Positions 52,358-60,003 of a stretch of DNA of 64,000 nucleotides are shown in pieces; position 1 is the stretch's first letter, and each line of letters begins with the position of its first letter. A program made the translations under genes and the position numbers. The DNA lies in NCBI RefSeq assembly GCF_000212415.1, contig NC_015500.1:930001-994000 (forward strand). The letters run 5' to 3'. The notes beneath the pieces were generated by a model, which saw only the letters and a list, made by a program, of their open reading frames with translations, searched no databases and had not been told where the DNA came from. The DNA comes from Treponema brennaborense DSM 12168 (GTDB taxonomy: Bacteria > Spirochaetota > Spirochaetia > Treponematales > Treponemataceae).

Positions 52358-53902
52358 TCAGTTTGAAAGGAAGCTTTGCATCAGCGTGACAAATTGATAT
52401 ATCTGTTTATAAATGGCAATTCCCTGCTGTTTTACCGGCTGATCGGCAAAATGTTCCAGTTCTTTCCAATTGATCAGGATTTCAGGATGCGCTTTTTCAT
52501 GATCGTCGAGCAGCATTTTGATATTTTTTGCGAGCAGGATAAGATGCTGCGTTCCGGTCAGTAAAAACGAACGTGCTTTATCGTTCGTGTCGTTCAAAAC
52601 GGTGTGCAGAATATTCAGGGCATCGCGATCCCGTTCACAGCGGGAAACGAGGTTTTTCAGTTTTGCGGCGAGCGGCGTATCGTCTGCAAGCGTGTCGTCG
52701 AACTCAATGATCTTATCGGAAAGCTCGAGCAGGCCGTGATACGCGTTCGACATCGGAACGGAAAGCGCGGCGGTAGCCCATTGTCCGCGAACCAGCACCA
52801 AATCGGAAAATTCCCTGATATTTTTCTTCAGATAATCGAGCAGAAACGCTTTCATATAATTGAGCGGCTGCTGATACATATAGGAACCGGCGTTTTTGCG
52901 TTCAAAAGCAAGACTCGCCGTTTCCGTGTAATTTTTTAAACGGACAACCGCGGTCGTGCCGAAGATCGACGTTACCAAAGAATCTATCTTTGACGATTTC
53001 TGATCGGATTTGATTTTGACCAGAATACTTTCGGCCTGCTGCCGTATTTTATCGAGGTACGGCTCGATAATATGTTCATCGCGTTCCGTCGGGGTGAACT
53101 CGTATCCGGGATCTTTCAAAACGAGTTGGAGCATCATATCCAAAACCCGCGATTTTTGCAGTTCTTTGATACGCGAAAGTATTTTTGTCCACACGCTCTG
53201 GGAAATCGGTTCCACACCTTTATGTTCTTTCAGCATACTGAAAATGTCGTTCCAGGAGTCGTAATTCTGCAGCGGCCAGGCTATGCTGATAAAATCTTTT
53301 AAATCGTCCGCAATGTATTCTCCGCTGATGTTTTCAAAACGGGGCGGAGCCGAAAATTCCCGTTCGCGTAAATTGGAATCGAATTTTTTCAGCAGAAAAT
53401 AATAATCGTACTCACAAAACGCTTTGAACAGCATCATCTTATTGTAGGTACCGTCGATTTTCTTGATGGTATCCATATCAAAATCGGAAAAAAGCAGTTC
53501 CGCATTGCTTTTTATCTGATTTTCCAGTTCTGACAAAGACAGTTTTTTTGCCTGTTCGTAAACGTATTCTTCGTCGAGTTTTTCTATTAAATCCCGCTGT
53601 TTATCCGAAATGACGCTTTGAATGATGAGCGTTTTAAAAGCGTTCGGATTTTGGATGCTTTGGAACATTGCCTGCGCGGGGGCGATAATTTTGTATATTC
53701 CGTAAAAGAGTTTGGCAAACGGAACCAGTACTTCGTCACCGCTGAATTTATAGAACTTAAAGCGGGTTTTTGAAAGAGTTTTCGCAATATTTTTCAGCAT
53801 TCGGCGCTTTTCCACTTCGGGATCCGTGGAACCGAAGATCGACGCGATTAAGCGTTGAAAAATATTCATGTCGGTTTCGGAATTCTTATCTTGTTGTCCC
53901 AT
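52358..53902 (-). CDS. Conserved spirochaete protein of unknown function (DUF5312-like)
   Basis: A 514-residue, mostly helical cytoplasmic protein without signal or membrane segment. It resembles, from memory, a family restricted to spirochaetes (DUF5312). It has no catalytic motif that I can see. ATG 53902 is chosen because a well-spaced promoter (TTGACC, 18 nt, TATATT) ends 7 nt before it, a predicted leaderless start. That promoter overlaps the last codons of the histidine kinase gene upstream. Confidence 0.7.
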   Translation of the reverse strand: MGQQDKNSETDMNIFQRLIASIFGSTDPEVEKRRMLKNIAKTLSKTRFKFYKFSGDEVLVPFAKLFYGIYKIIAPAQAMFQSIQNPNAFKTLIIQSVISDKQRDLIEKLDEEYVYEQAKKLSLSELENQIKSNAELLFSDFDMDTIKKIDGTYNKMMLFKAFCEYDYYFLLKKFDSNLREREFSAPPRFENISGEYIADDLKDFISIAWPLQNYDSWNDIFSMLKEHKGVEPISQSVWTKILSRIKELQKSRVLDMMLQLVLKDPGYEFTPTERDEHIIEPYLDKIRQQAESILVKIKSDQKSSKIDSLVTSIFGTTAVVRLKNYTETASLAFERKNAGSYMYQQPLNYMKAFLLDYLKKNIREFSDLVLVRGQWATAALSVPMSNAYHGLLELSDKIIEFDDTLADDTPLAAKLKNLVSRCERDRDALNILHTVLNDTNDKARSFLLTGTQHLILLAKNIKMLLDDHEKAHPEILINWKELEHFADQPVKQQGIAIYKQIYQFVTLMQSFLSN

Positions 53903-53939
53903 GGTAACAAATATACGACAAGTTCGGGGAACGGGTCAA
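53903..53939 (-). promoter_or_regulatory. Promoter of the 514-residue gene, predicted leaderless
   Basis: On the minus strand TTGACC (53934-53939), 18 nt, TATATT (53910-53915), then 7 nt to the ATG at 53902. Confidence 0.65.
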
Positions 53940-55369
53940 GACGTACCGTTTGCTTTCGATCCGGAGTGGCTCCGTACGGGCAGTTCAATGTATACCCGTA
54001 CCGTTGAAGGCCGTGCACCGCCGGCATCCGGAGGTTCGTTTGAAATGGAAATGCTTCCGTCGTGCAGCTGTACGATCGCTTTCGCAATCGAGAGGCCGAG
54101 TCCGCTGCCTTCCGAACTGCGCGAACGGTCCGCCCGGTACAGCCGGTCGAATACGCGCGGTATGTCGGCTTCATCTATACGGCCCGGATTCGTTACGGTT
54201 ATGGCTGCGGCCGTGCGCCGCCGCGAAGCCGGTGCGTTTTTTTCTTCTATTAAAAACGTTACTATTCCGCCGGCCGCCGTGTGCTGAAACGCGTTCTGCA
54301 CTATGTTTGAAACGCAGCGCTGGAGCAGCAGGACGTCCGCGTAAAAGACGCTTTCACCGTGTTTCTGCCATCGGACGTCGCACTGCAGCGTAACACCGTT
54401 GCGTTCCGCCAGAAGTGAAAAACGCTCTTTGATGTCGGCGGTGAATGCGTACGGGTCGACGGCTGCCGGGTGTATTTCCATTTCGGGTGATTCAAAACGG
54501 CTTAAATCCTGCAGATTGCAGACGAGCCGTTCGATATGGTTAAGTTCTGAATATAATGCCGCAAAGCGTTCCGCGTCCGGATGCAGCACGCCGTCGCTGA
54601 GTCCTTCGATCTGCATTTTAACGGCGGTAAGCGGCGTTCGCAAATCGTGGGATATATCCTGCATCCACTGCCGCCTCAGCGATTCTTCACGCTTGAGCGT
54701 CGTTTGCAGTTGCCGTACGGATTCCGTTATCCGGTCGAATTCCTGTATACCGGTCGACGCGATGTGGGCTTCCGTTACCGGCAGTCCGGTAATGGAATTG
54801 GAGAGCACCGCCGTTTTTGCGGAAAAGACGGACGACGTCAATATTGACAATACGAGGGCACACGCTACGGCTGCCAGCGCGCCGACCGCCAGTGCCCGTT
54901 CCATGGTTGACAGAAAAATCCGGTTCGCCTTATACGCAAGAAAATCGACGCTGTCGGCGGCTAAATATCCGATGAGCGTCGTTCCGTCTTTAATCGGTAC
55001 CGGCGGATTGAGCGATAGAAAAGACGTCAGCGGGCCGGTGCTTTTTTCGACTTCGGGCACCGTTTTCCGTTTTCCCTGTTCCAGCAGCAGCAGGGGTTTT
55101 CGGTCCGTGTCGAATACGTACACGTACAGCGAATCCGTCACGTACGGCAGCAGCGCTTTTTCCAGCGAAGATTCGCTCAGCCCTCCGGTCAGGCGGTACG
55201 TTTTTGAAATGACCGGCAGCAGCAGTTTTTTAAGTTCATCCTGTTTGTCGAAATTCCAACTCGATACGGACGTTCGTATCGCGGCGGAAAAAATAAACGA
55301 CATGATCAGCAACACGGCGCAGGAAACGGCGATCTGTCCGGAAAAAATTTTCCCGAATATCGTTTTCAT
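53936..55369 (-). CDS. Two-component sensor histidine kinase (BaeS/EnvZ type)
   Basis: A 477-residue inner-membrane kinase. Membrane helices are near residues 8-28 and 160-180, with an extracytoplasmic sensor between them. HAMP-like linker follows, then H box QDISHDLRTPLTAVKMQIEGL (about 245). The ATPase domain has N box CVSNIVQNAFQHT, a G1-like VTNPGRID and G2 SSEGSGLGLSIAKAI. The G1 motif lacks the usual Asp-x-Gly (NPGRID), a mild variation. It overlaps the response regulator by 4 nt. Confidence 0.9.
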   Translation of the reverse strand: MKTIFGKIFSGQIAVSCAVLLIMSFIFSAAIRTSVSSWNFDKQDELKKLLLPVISKTYRLTGGLSESSLEKALLPYVTDSLYVYVFDTDRKPLLLLEQGKRKTVPEVEKSTGPLTSFLSLNPPVPIKDGTTLIGYLAADSVDFLAYKANRIFLSTMERALAVGALAAVACALVLSILTSSVFSAKTAVLSNSITGLPVTEAHIASTGIQEFDRITESVRQLQTTLKREESLRRQWMQDISHDLRTPLTAVKMQIEGLSDGVLHPDAERFAALYSELNHIERLVCNLQDLSRFESPEMEIHPAAVDPYAFTADIKERFSLLAERNGVTLQCDVRWQKHGESVFYADVLLLQRCVSNIVQNAFQHTAAGGIVTFLIEEKNAPASRRRTAAAITVTNPGRIDEADIPRVFDRLYRADRSRSSEGSGLGLSIAKAIVQLHDGSISISNEPPDAGGARPSTVRVYIELPVRSHSGSKANGTS

Positions 55370-56067
55370 GCGGACTCCGATCGGAGACTGCCGCCGAATT
55401 TGTAGCCGAAGCCCCTGACGGTAACTATCCAGCCCACGCCGAGTTTTGCCCGTAAGTTGGCGATGTGCGTATCGACGGTGCGTTCGGATCCTTCAAAAAA
55501 ATAATTGAAGCATTCGGACAATATCTGTTCGCGGGAAACGACTTGGCCGCTGTTTTCTGCGAGATAGACGAGGATTTTCCATTCCGCGCCGGTCAGATTT
55601 ACGTCGATTCCGTCTATAGCCAGCGTGTGTTTCGCCGTGTCAAGCGTTGCGCGGCTTTCGCCTTGCTGCCATTCGCCCGAAGCTCCGGGAACCGTTTCGG
55701 CACTGCCGCCGCTGCGTCTGAGCAGCGCCTGTACGCGGAGTACCAGTTCTTTGGCGGAAAACGGTTTGCAGATGTAATCGTCCGCACCCAGTTCAAAGCC
55801 CAAAATTCGGTCCGATTCGCTGTCTTTTGCCGTTAAAAAAATGATCGGTACTGCCGAGACTGCGCGTATCGATTTTGCAAGGGCAAATCCGTTTCCGTCG
55901 GGAAGCATGACGTCCAAAATGATCAGATCGGCTATTTCCCGCCGTACTGCGTCCAGTACACCCGCTCCGGTATCGAATTCTACCGTTTTGTGTCCGTCAA
56001 GCTGCAGGTAACCGGCGACGGCCTCGCGTATGAGCGTGTTGTCTTCAACAAGCATGATGCAGGACAT
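55366..56067 (-). CDS. Two-component response regulator (OmpR family)
   Basis: A 233-residue regulator. The receiver holds VEDNTLIREAV, phospho-Asp in LIILDVMLPDGNGF, T in IFLTAKDSES and Lys in DDYICKPFSAKE. The winged helix (about 135-230) has LTGAEWKILVYLAENSGQVVSREQIL and VRGFGYKF. It is between the envelope repeat protein and its kinase, and would switch genes in response to that kinase. Its ATG starts 1 nt after the upstream stop. Confidence 0.93.
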   Translation of the reverse strand: MSCIMLVEDNTLIREAVAGYLQLDGHKTVEFDTGAGVLDAVRREIADLIILDVMLPDGNGFALAKSIRAVSAVPIIFLTAKDSESDRILGFELGADDYICKPFSAKELVLRVQALLRRSGGSAETVPGASGEWQQGESRATLDTAKHTLAIDGIDVNLTGAEWKILVYLAENSGQVVSREQILSECFNYFFEGSERTVDTHIANLRAKLGVGWIVTVRGFGYKFGGSLRSESA

Positions 56068-56068
56068 G

Positions 56069-56947
56069 TCAGTCTCCGTACGTTATGTCGCGTATGGTGA
56101 CGCCCGTTGCGTCGCGGATACAGAACGTGTTTCCGTCCCGGTCGTACGTGAACGATTCTTCAGCTACGGGCTCTCCGGCGGCGTTTTTCGTTACCGTGCG
56201 GCTTAAAAGCTCGCCCGAGTACGTTCTGTACTGCGTATCTTTGAGAACCGAGTCCGCGCCGAACCGCGTTACGGAACGTATTTTTTTACCGATATAGGTA
56301 TAGACGACGGTTTCGTATAAACCGTTCCCGTCGTATCTGAGTTCTTTGACGGGCATTCCGGCGTCGTTGTATTCAAATGAAATCCGTTTCAGGATTTTGC
56401 CGTCTCCGTAGAGCGCCGTTTGCTCCGTTTTTCTGCCCGCATCGGTATAACTGAACGTTTCGGTGAGGGTAACCGCGCCGTCTGCGTTGTACGTTTTCTG
56501 TGCGGACAATAATCCGGCATCCGTGTATTCGGAAACGATCGTTCCTTCCACGGTTTGCGCTGCGTCGAGCGATGTTTCGGTAACGAGCAGGCCCGCTTCG
56601 TTATATTCGTAACGGTATGTCCATTTGAGTTGACCCGAAGCGTCCGTGCCTTTTATTTCAGAAACGAGGCCTTCCGGCGTGTAGTCGTACGTTACGGTCG
56701 TGTGGACGGTTCCGTCCGGCGAGAGGCGCTGTTCGGAGGCGATGCGGCCGGCATCGAAAAAAGCGATTCGCGACACGGTCAGCCGGCCGAACGATTCTCC
56801 CGTATATTCGGTCATTTTCAGCGGATTCCCTTGCAGCTTCAGCACGGTATTTTCCGCCGTATCCGCTTGAGCCGCTCCGTATGGTATGCAGAAAGCAAAA
56901 CAGTAAACGCACAGTGCGGCCGGTATCAGACGTGTAGGTATTTTCAC
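56069..56947 (-). CDS. Secreted YD-like repeat protein linked to a two-component system
   Basis: A 292-residue protein with a signal peptide (cleavage near AAQA). It has at least seven repeats of ~20-25 residues with the pattern Y-x-Y-x-x-x-G-x-x-x-x-E/T, for example YDYTPEGLVSEI, YEYNEAGLLVTE, FSYTDAGRKTEQ and FEYNDAGMPVKE. These resemble RHS/YD repeats, without an RHS toxin or core. GTG at 56947 follows AAAGGAG. It shares an operon with the regulator and kinase, so it may be their periplasmic partner or sensor for envelope state. Confidence 0.75.
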   Translation of the reverse strand: MKIPTRLIPAALCVYCFAFCIPYGAAQADTAENTVLKLQGNPLKMTEYTGESFGRLTVSRIAFFDAGRIASEQRLSPDGTVHTTVTYDYTPEGLVSEIKGTDASGQLKWTYRYEYNEAGLLVTETSLDAAQTVEGTIVSEYTDAGLLSAQKTYNADGAVTLTETFSYTDAGRKTEQTALYGDGKILKRISFEYNDAGMPVKELRYDGNGLYETVVYTYIGKKIRSVTRFGADSVLKDTQYRTYSGELLSRTVTKNAAGEPVAEESFTYDRDGNTFCIRDATGVTIRDITYGD

Positions 56948-57116
56948 CGGTATCTCCTTTTACAGAGTTTGCCAAGATGTCGAGCTGCCCGAAACCCGTT
57001 TTTCAGGCAATTTCGGTTTCCTTGTAAATTCACTGTAATATTGTATAAAAAAAGGATAAAAAGAACAACCGTATGCAAAAAAACGGTTCGTTCGGTACGA
57101 ACGTCTGTCGGCGGGA

Positions 57117-57144
57117 CTGTCCGTAAACGCCGGTTTACGGACAG
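57117..57144. repeat. Perfect 12-bp inverted repeat
   Basis: CTGTCCGTAAAC-GCCG-GTTTACGGACAG is a perfect hairpin without a T-run, located ~170 nt upstream of the repeat-protein operon. A second hairpin (57168-57200, GGAGCCGGAA / TTCCGGCTCC then GTTTT) lies next to it, by the end of the small lipoprotein gene. Confidence 0.6.
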
Positions 57145-57167
57145 CTACGTAAGTACGGATACCGGAT

Positions 57168-57200
57168 GGAGCCGGAAAAGCAGCATTCCGGCTCCGTTTT
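57168..57200. terminator. Possible terminator at the end of the small lipoprotein gene
   Basis: GGAGCCGGAA pairs with TTCCGGCTCC around an eight-base loop, directly after the stop of the minus-strand gene. The T-run is on the plus side (GTTTT), so the direction is unclear. Confidence 0.45.
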
Positions 57201-57201
57201 G

Positions 57202-57573
57202 TCAGTTGATGAGCGTGCCGTTTTCCGTGTGTACCGATTCCGATTCGGTACCGAGGTCGGCGGGGATCGGTTCTTCCGTCATATTTTCCGACGTTTCGCC
57301 CGCCAGACCGTATGTTGCGGCTGTATTGGCTGTGTCGGCCATAGCGTCGACTGCGGCGTTCCGTTCGGCCGCCGTTTCGGGTGAGTCGGAAAACTGCGGT
57401 TCGGCATACGTGTTCGCTTCCGGCAGGGTGTCGTTTTGTACGGCAGCCGCAGCCGTCTCGTCCTGTGTTTGCGGTTCGGCTTCGAGGCAGCCGGTCAACA
57501 TCGTTGTCGCTGTGATCAGCAGCAGCGCTGAACAGACAGCTGCCACCGTGCAAATCGTATTCGTTTTTTTCAT
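57202..57573 (-). CDS. Small acidic lipoprotein, unknown function
   Basis: A 123-residue predicted lipoprotein with a lipobox at MLTGC (Cys about residue 29). The mature 95 residues are rich in Ala, Glu, Thr and Asp and probably disordered, with no family. It is preceded by a fasciclin-like gene on the same strand, 67 nt upstream, and could be co-transcribed with it. Confidence 0.65.
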   Translation of the reverse strand: MKKTNTICTVAAVCSALLLITATTMLTGCLEAEPQTQDETAAAAVQNDTLPEANTYAEPQFSDSPETAAERNAAVDAMADTANTAATYGLAGETSENMTEEPIPADLGTESESVHTENGTLIN

Positions 57574-57640
57574 ATCATGCTCCTTGATAAAGTGTTTTGT
57601 TGCGGACGCAGTCTAAAAAGCCGCATCTGCTTTTGGTGTC

Positions 57641-58255
57641 TTATTTTATGCTGACGCGAAAATCGGTAAACGTTTCCGCTATTTTATGTACGACGATTGA
57701 ACCGGTGTTGATAGAGTCCAGTCCGACGAGTGCGCTTCCGTTCACCGTGAACGTGTTTCCCCGGATCTGAATCGGAAGTTCTTTGCCGGATAATGCGGTT
57801 ATGGAACTTTTCATAAACAATTCTTCAGTAGTGAGTTTGCCCGCTACGAGATAATCCGTGATGGAATTTGCAAGCTGTGCTGCATCCGGTTCGGATCCGT
57901 CCACCGGGATGAACGCGGTAACGCCTTTTTCAAGAACGGACGCGTCGATATCCGCCTGGGCAAGCGCCTGTGCGAAGACCGTCAAGTCTGCGTCGTTTTC
58001 AACTGCTTCTTTCAGTTCATCGTAAGCTTCCGATTTCGATTCGGTCGCTGCGATAGCTTCGGGAACTTCCGCGCTTTCCGGTTCAGCTGCGATTGCTTCG
58101 GGAACTTCCGCATTTTCCGGTTCAGCTGCTGTGGAATCGGAAATCTCCGCGCTTTCCGTACCGATTCGGTCGATGATATCCGTGCCGTTTTGTGCGAATA
58201 CGGAGCCTGCCGTAACTAGTGCCAATACGGTTACCAGAAAAAATACCCGTTTCAT
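57641..58255 (-). CDS. Fasciclin-like secreted protein
   Basis: A 204-residue secreted protein (signal cleavage near SVFAQ). After an acidic linker with a duplicated unit (AEPENAEVPEAIA, AEPESAEVPEAIA), residues ~80-200 look like one fasciclin (FAS1) domain: DADLTVFAQALAQADIDASVLEKG, VTAFIPVDG, ITDYLVAGKLTTEEL, LPIQIRGNTFTVNGSALVG and INTGSIVVHKIAE. FAS1 domains mediate adhesion and matrix contact. AGGAGG before the ATG supports the start. Confidence 0.78.
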   Translation of the reverse strand: MKRVFFLVTVLALVTAGSVFAQNGTDIIDRIGTESAEISDSTAAEPENAEVPEAIAAEPESAEVPEAIAATESKSEAYDELKEAVENDADLTVFAQALAQADIDASVLEKGVTAFIPVDGSEPDAAQLANSITDYLVAGKLTTEELFMKSSITALSGKELPIQIRGNTFTVNGSALVGLDSINTGSIVVHKIAETFTDFRVSIK

Positions 58256-58271
58256 AAAAACCTCCTATTGG

Positions 58272-58296
58272 ATTACGATTAGGATATAATCGTAAT
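58272..58296. promoter_or_regulatory. Perfect inverted repeat overlapping the fasciclin-like gene promoter
   Basis: ATTACGATTA-GGATA-TAATCGTAAT is a perfect 10-bp repeat 17 nt upstream of the start codon. On the minus strand a promoter (CTGACA, ~17 nt, ATTATA/TTATAT) overlaps it. This is a typical operator placement. Confidence 0.6.
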
Positions 58297-58491
58297 TTTC
58301 TGCTTTTTGTCAGTTCCGCTATTATGCGCATAATACGCCGCGACGCGGCGGGAACGGTTCCGTATTCGGCGATACGTTCCGGCGGATCTCTTTGACGGTT
58401 TTCAGCATACCTGCCGAATATCAAGTTTTTTCAGGAGGAATATTAAGATTGTGCAAAGATTTATTCGGTGGGCCGGCAGAATGAGGAAATC

Positions 58492-58845
58492 TCACCTGCT
58501 GACAGCCAGATTGCGTTTCTTTTTTGCCGTTATGGCTGCCGCACGTATCATCGGCCGGATTATATCCAAATATTGTTCATCCAGAGTCAGCATGTCGTCC
58601 AATATATCTTGGATCATCGTATATTTCGTCTTCGTATCCGCCGCAACTCCGGTAACAAGGTATTCGACCGTTACGCCGAGCTCTTGCGCAATTTTGACCG
58701 CGACATCGGCCGGCGGAATGGACTCTCTTATACCTAAATATGAATCAATCGTTCCTTTTACCAGTCCGGTTCTATACGAGAGTTCCTTTACCGTTAACCC
58801 CTGAAAATCCAATATATCGCGCAAATTTTCTCTGAATGACCCCAT
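58492..58845 (-). CDS. XRE-family transcriptional regulator
   Basis: A 117-residue regulator. Residues ~1-65 form an XRE helix-turn-helix (FRENLRDILDFQGLTVKELSYRTGLVKGTIDSYL, then EYLVTG). The C-terminal ~50 residues are helical (ILDDMLTLDEQYLDIIRPMIRA) with a basic end (KKKRN). Start at ATG 58845 is preferred, since the longer frame (58863) does not fit the fold start. It diverges from the sugar cluster, and a perfect repeat lies 100 nt upstream, so it may regulate itself, the cluster, or the fasciclin-like gene. Confidence 0.82.
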   Translation of the reverse strand: MGSFRENLRDILDFQGLTVKELSYRTGLVKGTIDSYLGIRESIPPADVAVKIAQELGVTVEYLVTGVAADTKTKYTMIQDILDDMLTLDEQYLDIIRPMIRAAAITAKKKRNLAVSR

Positions 58846-58879
58846 GCATTCAGAATACAACAATACTCTTATTTTAAAC

Positions 58880-58908
58880 TTGACAGTATTACTATTATTA
58901 TATATTAT
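58880..58908 (+). promoter_or_regulatory. Candidate promoter of the CDP-sugar cluster
   Basis: Perfect TTGACA (58880-58885), 17 nt, TATTAT (58903-58908), giving a leader of ~290 nt before rfbF. Confidence 0.6.
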
Positions 58909-58947
58909 CTGCTTGCGATACGACGATTGTTTTATCGCTCCATACTA

Positions 58948-58971
58948 TTTAAATCGTATGTGCGATTTAAA
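58948..58971. promoter_or_regulatory. Perfect inverted repeat TTTAAATCG-N6-CGATTTAAA
   Basis: Two 9-bp arms (58948-58956, 58963-58971) with spacer TATGTG lie between the XRE gene and the sugar cluster. The spacing of a full helical turn between arm centres is typical of a dimeric helix-turn-helix operator. Confidence 0.55.
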
Positions 58972-59208
58972 ACCATTCTGGACCTCGTTTCGGCAGGACA
59001 GGGCGGTTTACGAATATACTCGTGCACAGTCGAACCGTTTTTAGTCGGTTTTACGGACTACGTGTATTCGCAAGCCCACAATTTCCGCTTTTTCATTTTC
59101 AGCGCAAAGCGCCTTCTCGCAAATTTCCGTTCCTTCCGGTACGGAAAGATATCTCGATTTAATCGTTCATTCATTCTTACTATCTATTAGCTTGTAAAGG
59201 AGTTCATC

Positions 59209-60003
59209 TTGCAGACACTAATTCTTGCAGGAGGAATGGGAACTCGGCTAGGAGAAGAGACAAAGCTCATTCCCAAACCGATGGTAGAAATCGGCGGTTA
59301 TCCGATTCTCTGGCATATAATGAAGATTTACAGTCAGTACGGTTACAATGACTTTATCATTCTGACAGGTTATAAAGGGCATGTAATAAAAGATTATTTT
59401 CTTAATTATTATAACCGCTATTCTGATATGACAATTGATATGTCAAACAACGACGTGCAGATTCACAAAGTGCGAAGTGAGCCATGGAAAGTAACAATGC
59501 TTTATACGGGGCTTGATACCCTTACGGCAGGCCGCATTTGTCGCGCAAAGAAATATATAGGCGATGAACCTTTTATGCTGACGTACGGTGATGGTGTAAG
59601 CGATGTTAATATTGAAAAACTCGTTGATTCACATGCTGCGTCGGGTAAGCTTGTTACTCTTACAGCGGTAAAACCGGAAGGTCGTTTCGGCGCCCTTGCG
59701 ATAGAAGATGACGGAATAATCAGACAATTTCAGGAAAAGCCGAGCGACGCTTGGATTAACGGCGGATTTTTTGTCTGTGAGAATAAGGCATTGGATTATA
59801 TTCCTTCTGATGCACATAACGTTATGTGGGAACGTGATCCTTTGCAGAATATCGCAAAAGACGGACAGCTGCATGCCTTCAGACATAACGGATTTTGGCA
59901 TCCTATGGATATGCTGAAAGATAAGGATGATTTAAATAAACTTTGGAGTACTGAAAAAGCTCCCTGGGATATCTGGGGACACTTTACGAACCGCGGATAT
60001 TAA
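59209..60003 (+). CDS. rfbF: Glucose-1-phosphate cytidylyltransferase
   Basis: A 264-residue nucleotidyltransferase making CDP-glucose from glucose-1-P and CTP. Seen: LILAGGMGTRLGEETKLIPKPMVEIGGYP at the start (G-x-G-T-R-L and the KPM motif), MLTYGDGVSD for Mg binding, and the RfbF-type end HPMDMLKDKDDLNKLW. It uses a TTG start with AAAGGAG 6 nt before it. The gene is AT-richer than genes to the left, a sign of transfer. Confidence 0.94.
   Translation: MQTLILAGGMGTRLGEETKLIPKPMVEIGGYPILWHIMKIYSQYGYNDFIILTGYKGHVIKDYFLNYYNRYSDMTIDMSNNDVQIHKVRSEPWKVTMLYTGLDTLTAGRICRAKKYIGDEPFMLTYGDGVSDVNIEKLVDSHAASGKLVTLTAVKPEGRFGALAIEDDGIIRQFQEKPSDAWINGGFFVCENKALDYIPSDAHNVMWERDPLQNIAKDGQLHAFRHNGFWHPMDMLKDKDDLNKLWSTEKAPWDIWGHFTNRGY

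Larger units (their letters stand above)
58846..59208. other. AT-rich intergenic region before the sugar cluster
   Basis: This 363-nt gap has no credible gene. It contains a plus-strand promoter (58880-58908), a perfect repeat at 58948-58971 and a ~200-nt untranslated leader. I see no JUMPStart/ops element. Confidence 0.5.

Noticed and set aside
58863-58863. Start of the XRE regulator 6 codons further upstream
   Set aside because: The extra residues (MLYSEC) do not belong to the XRE fold, and no ribosome site supports that start.
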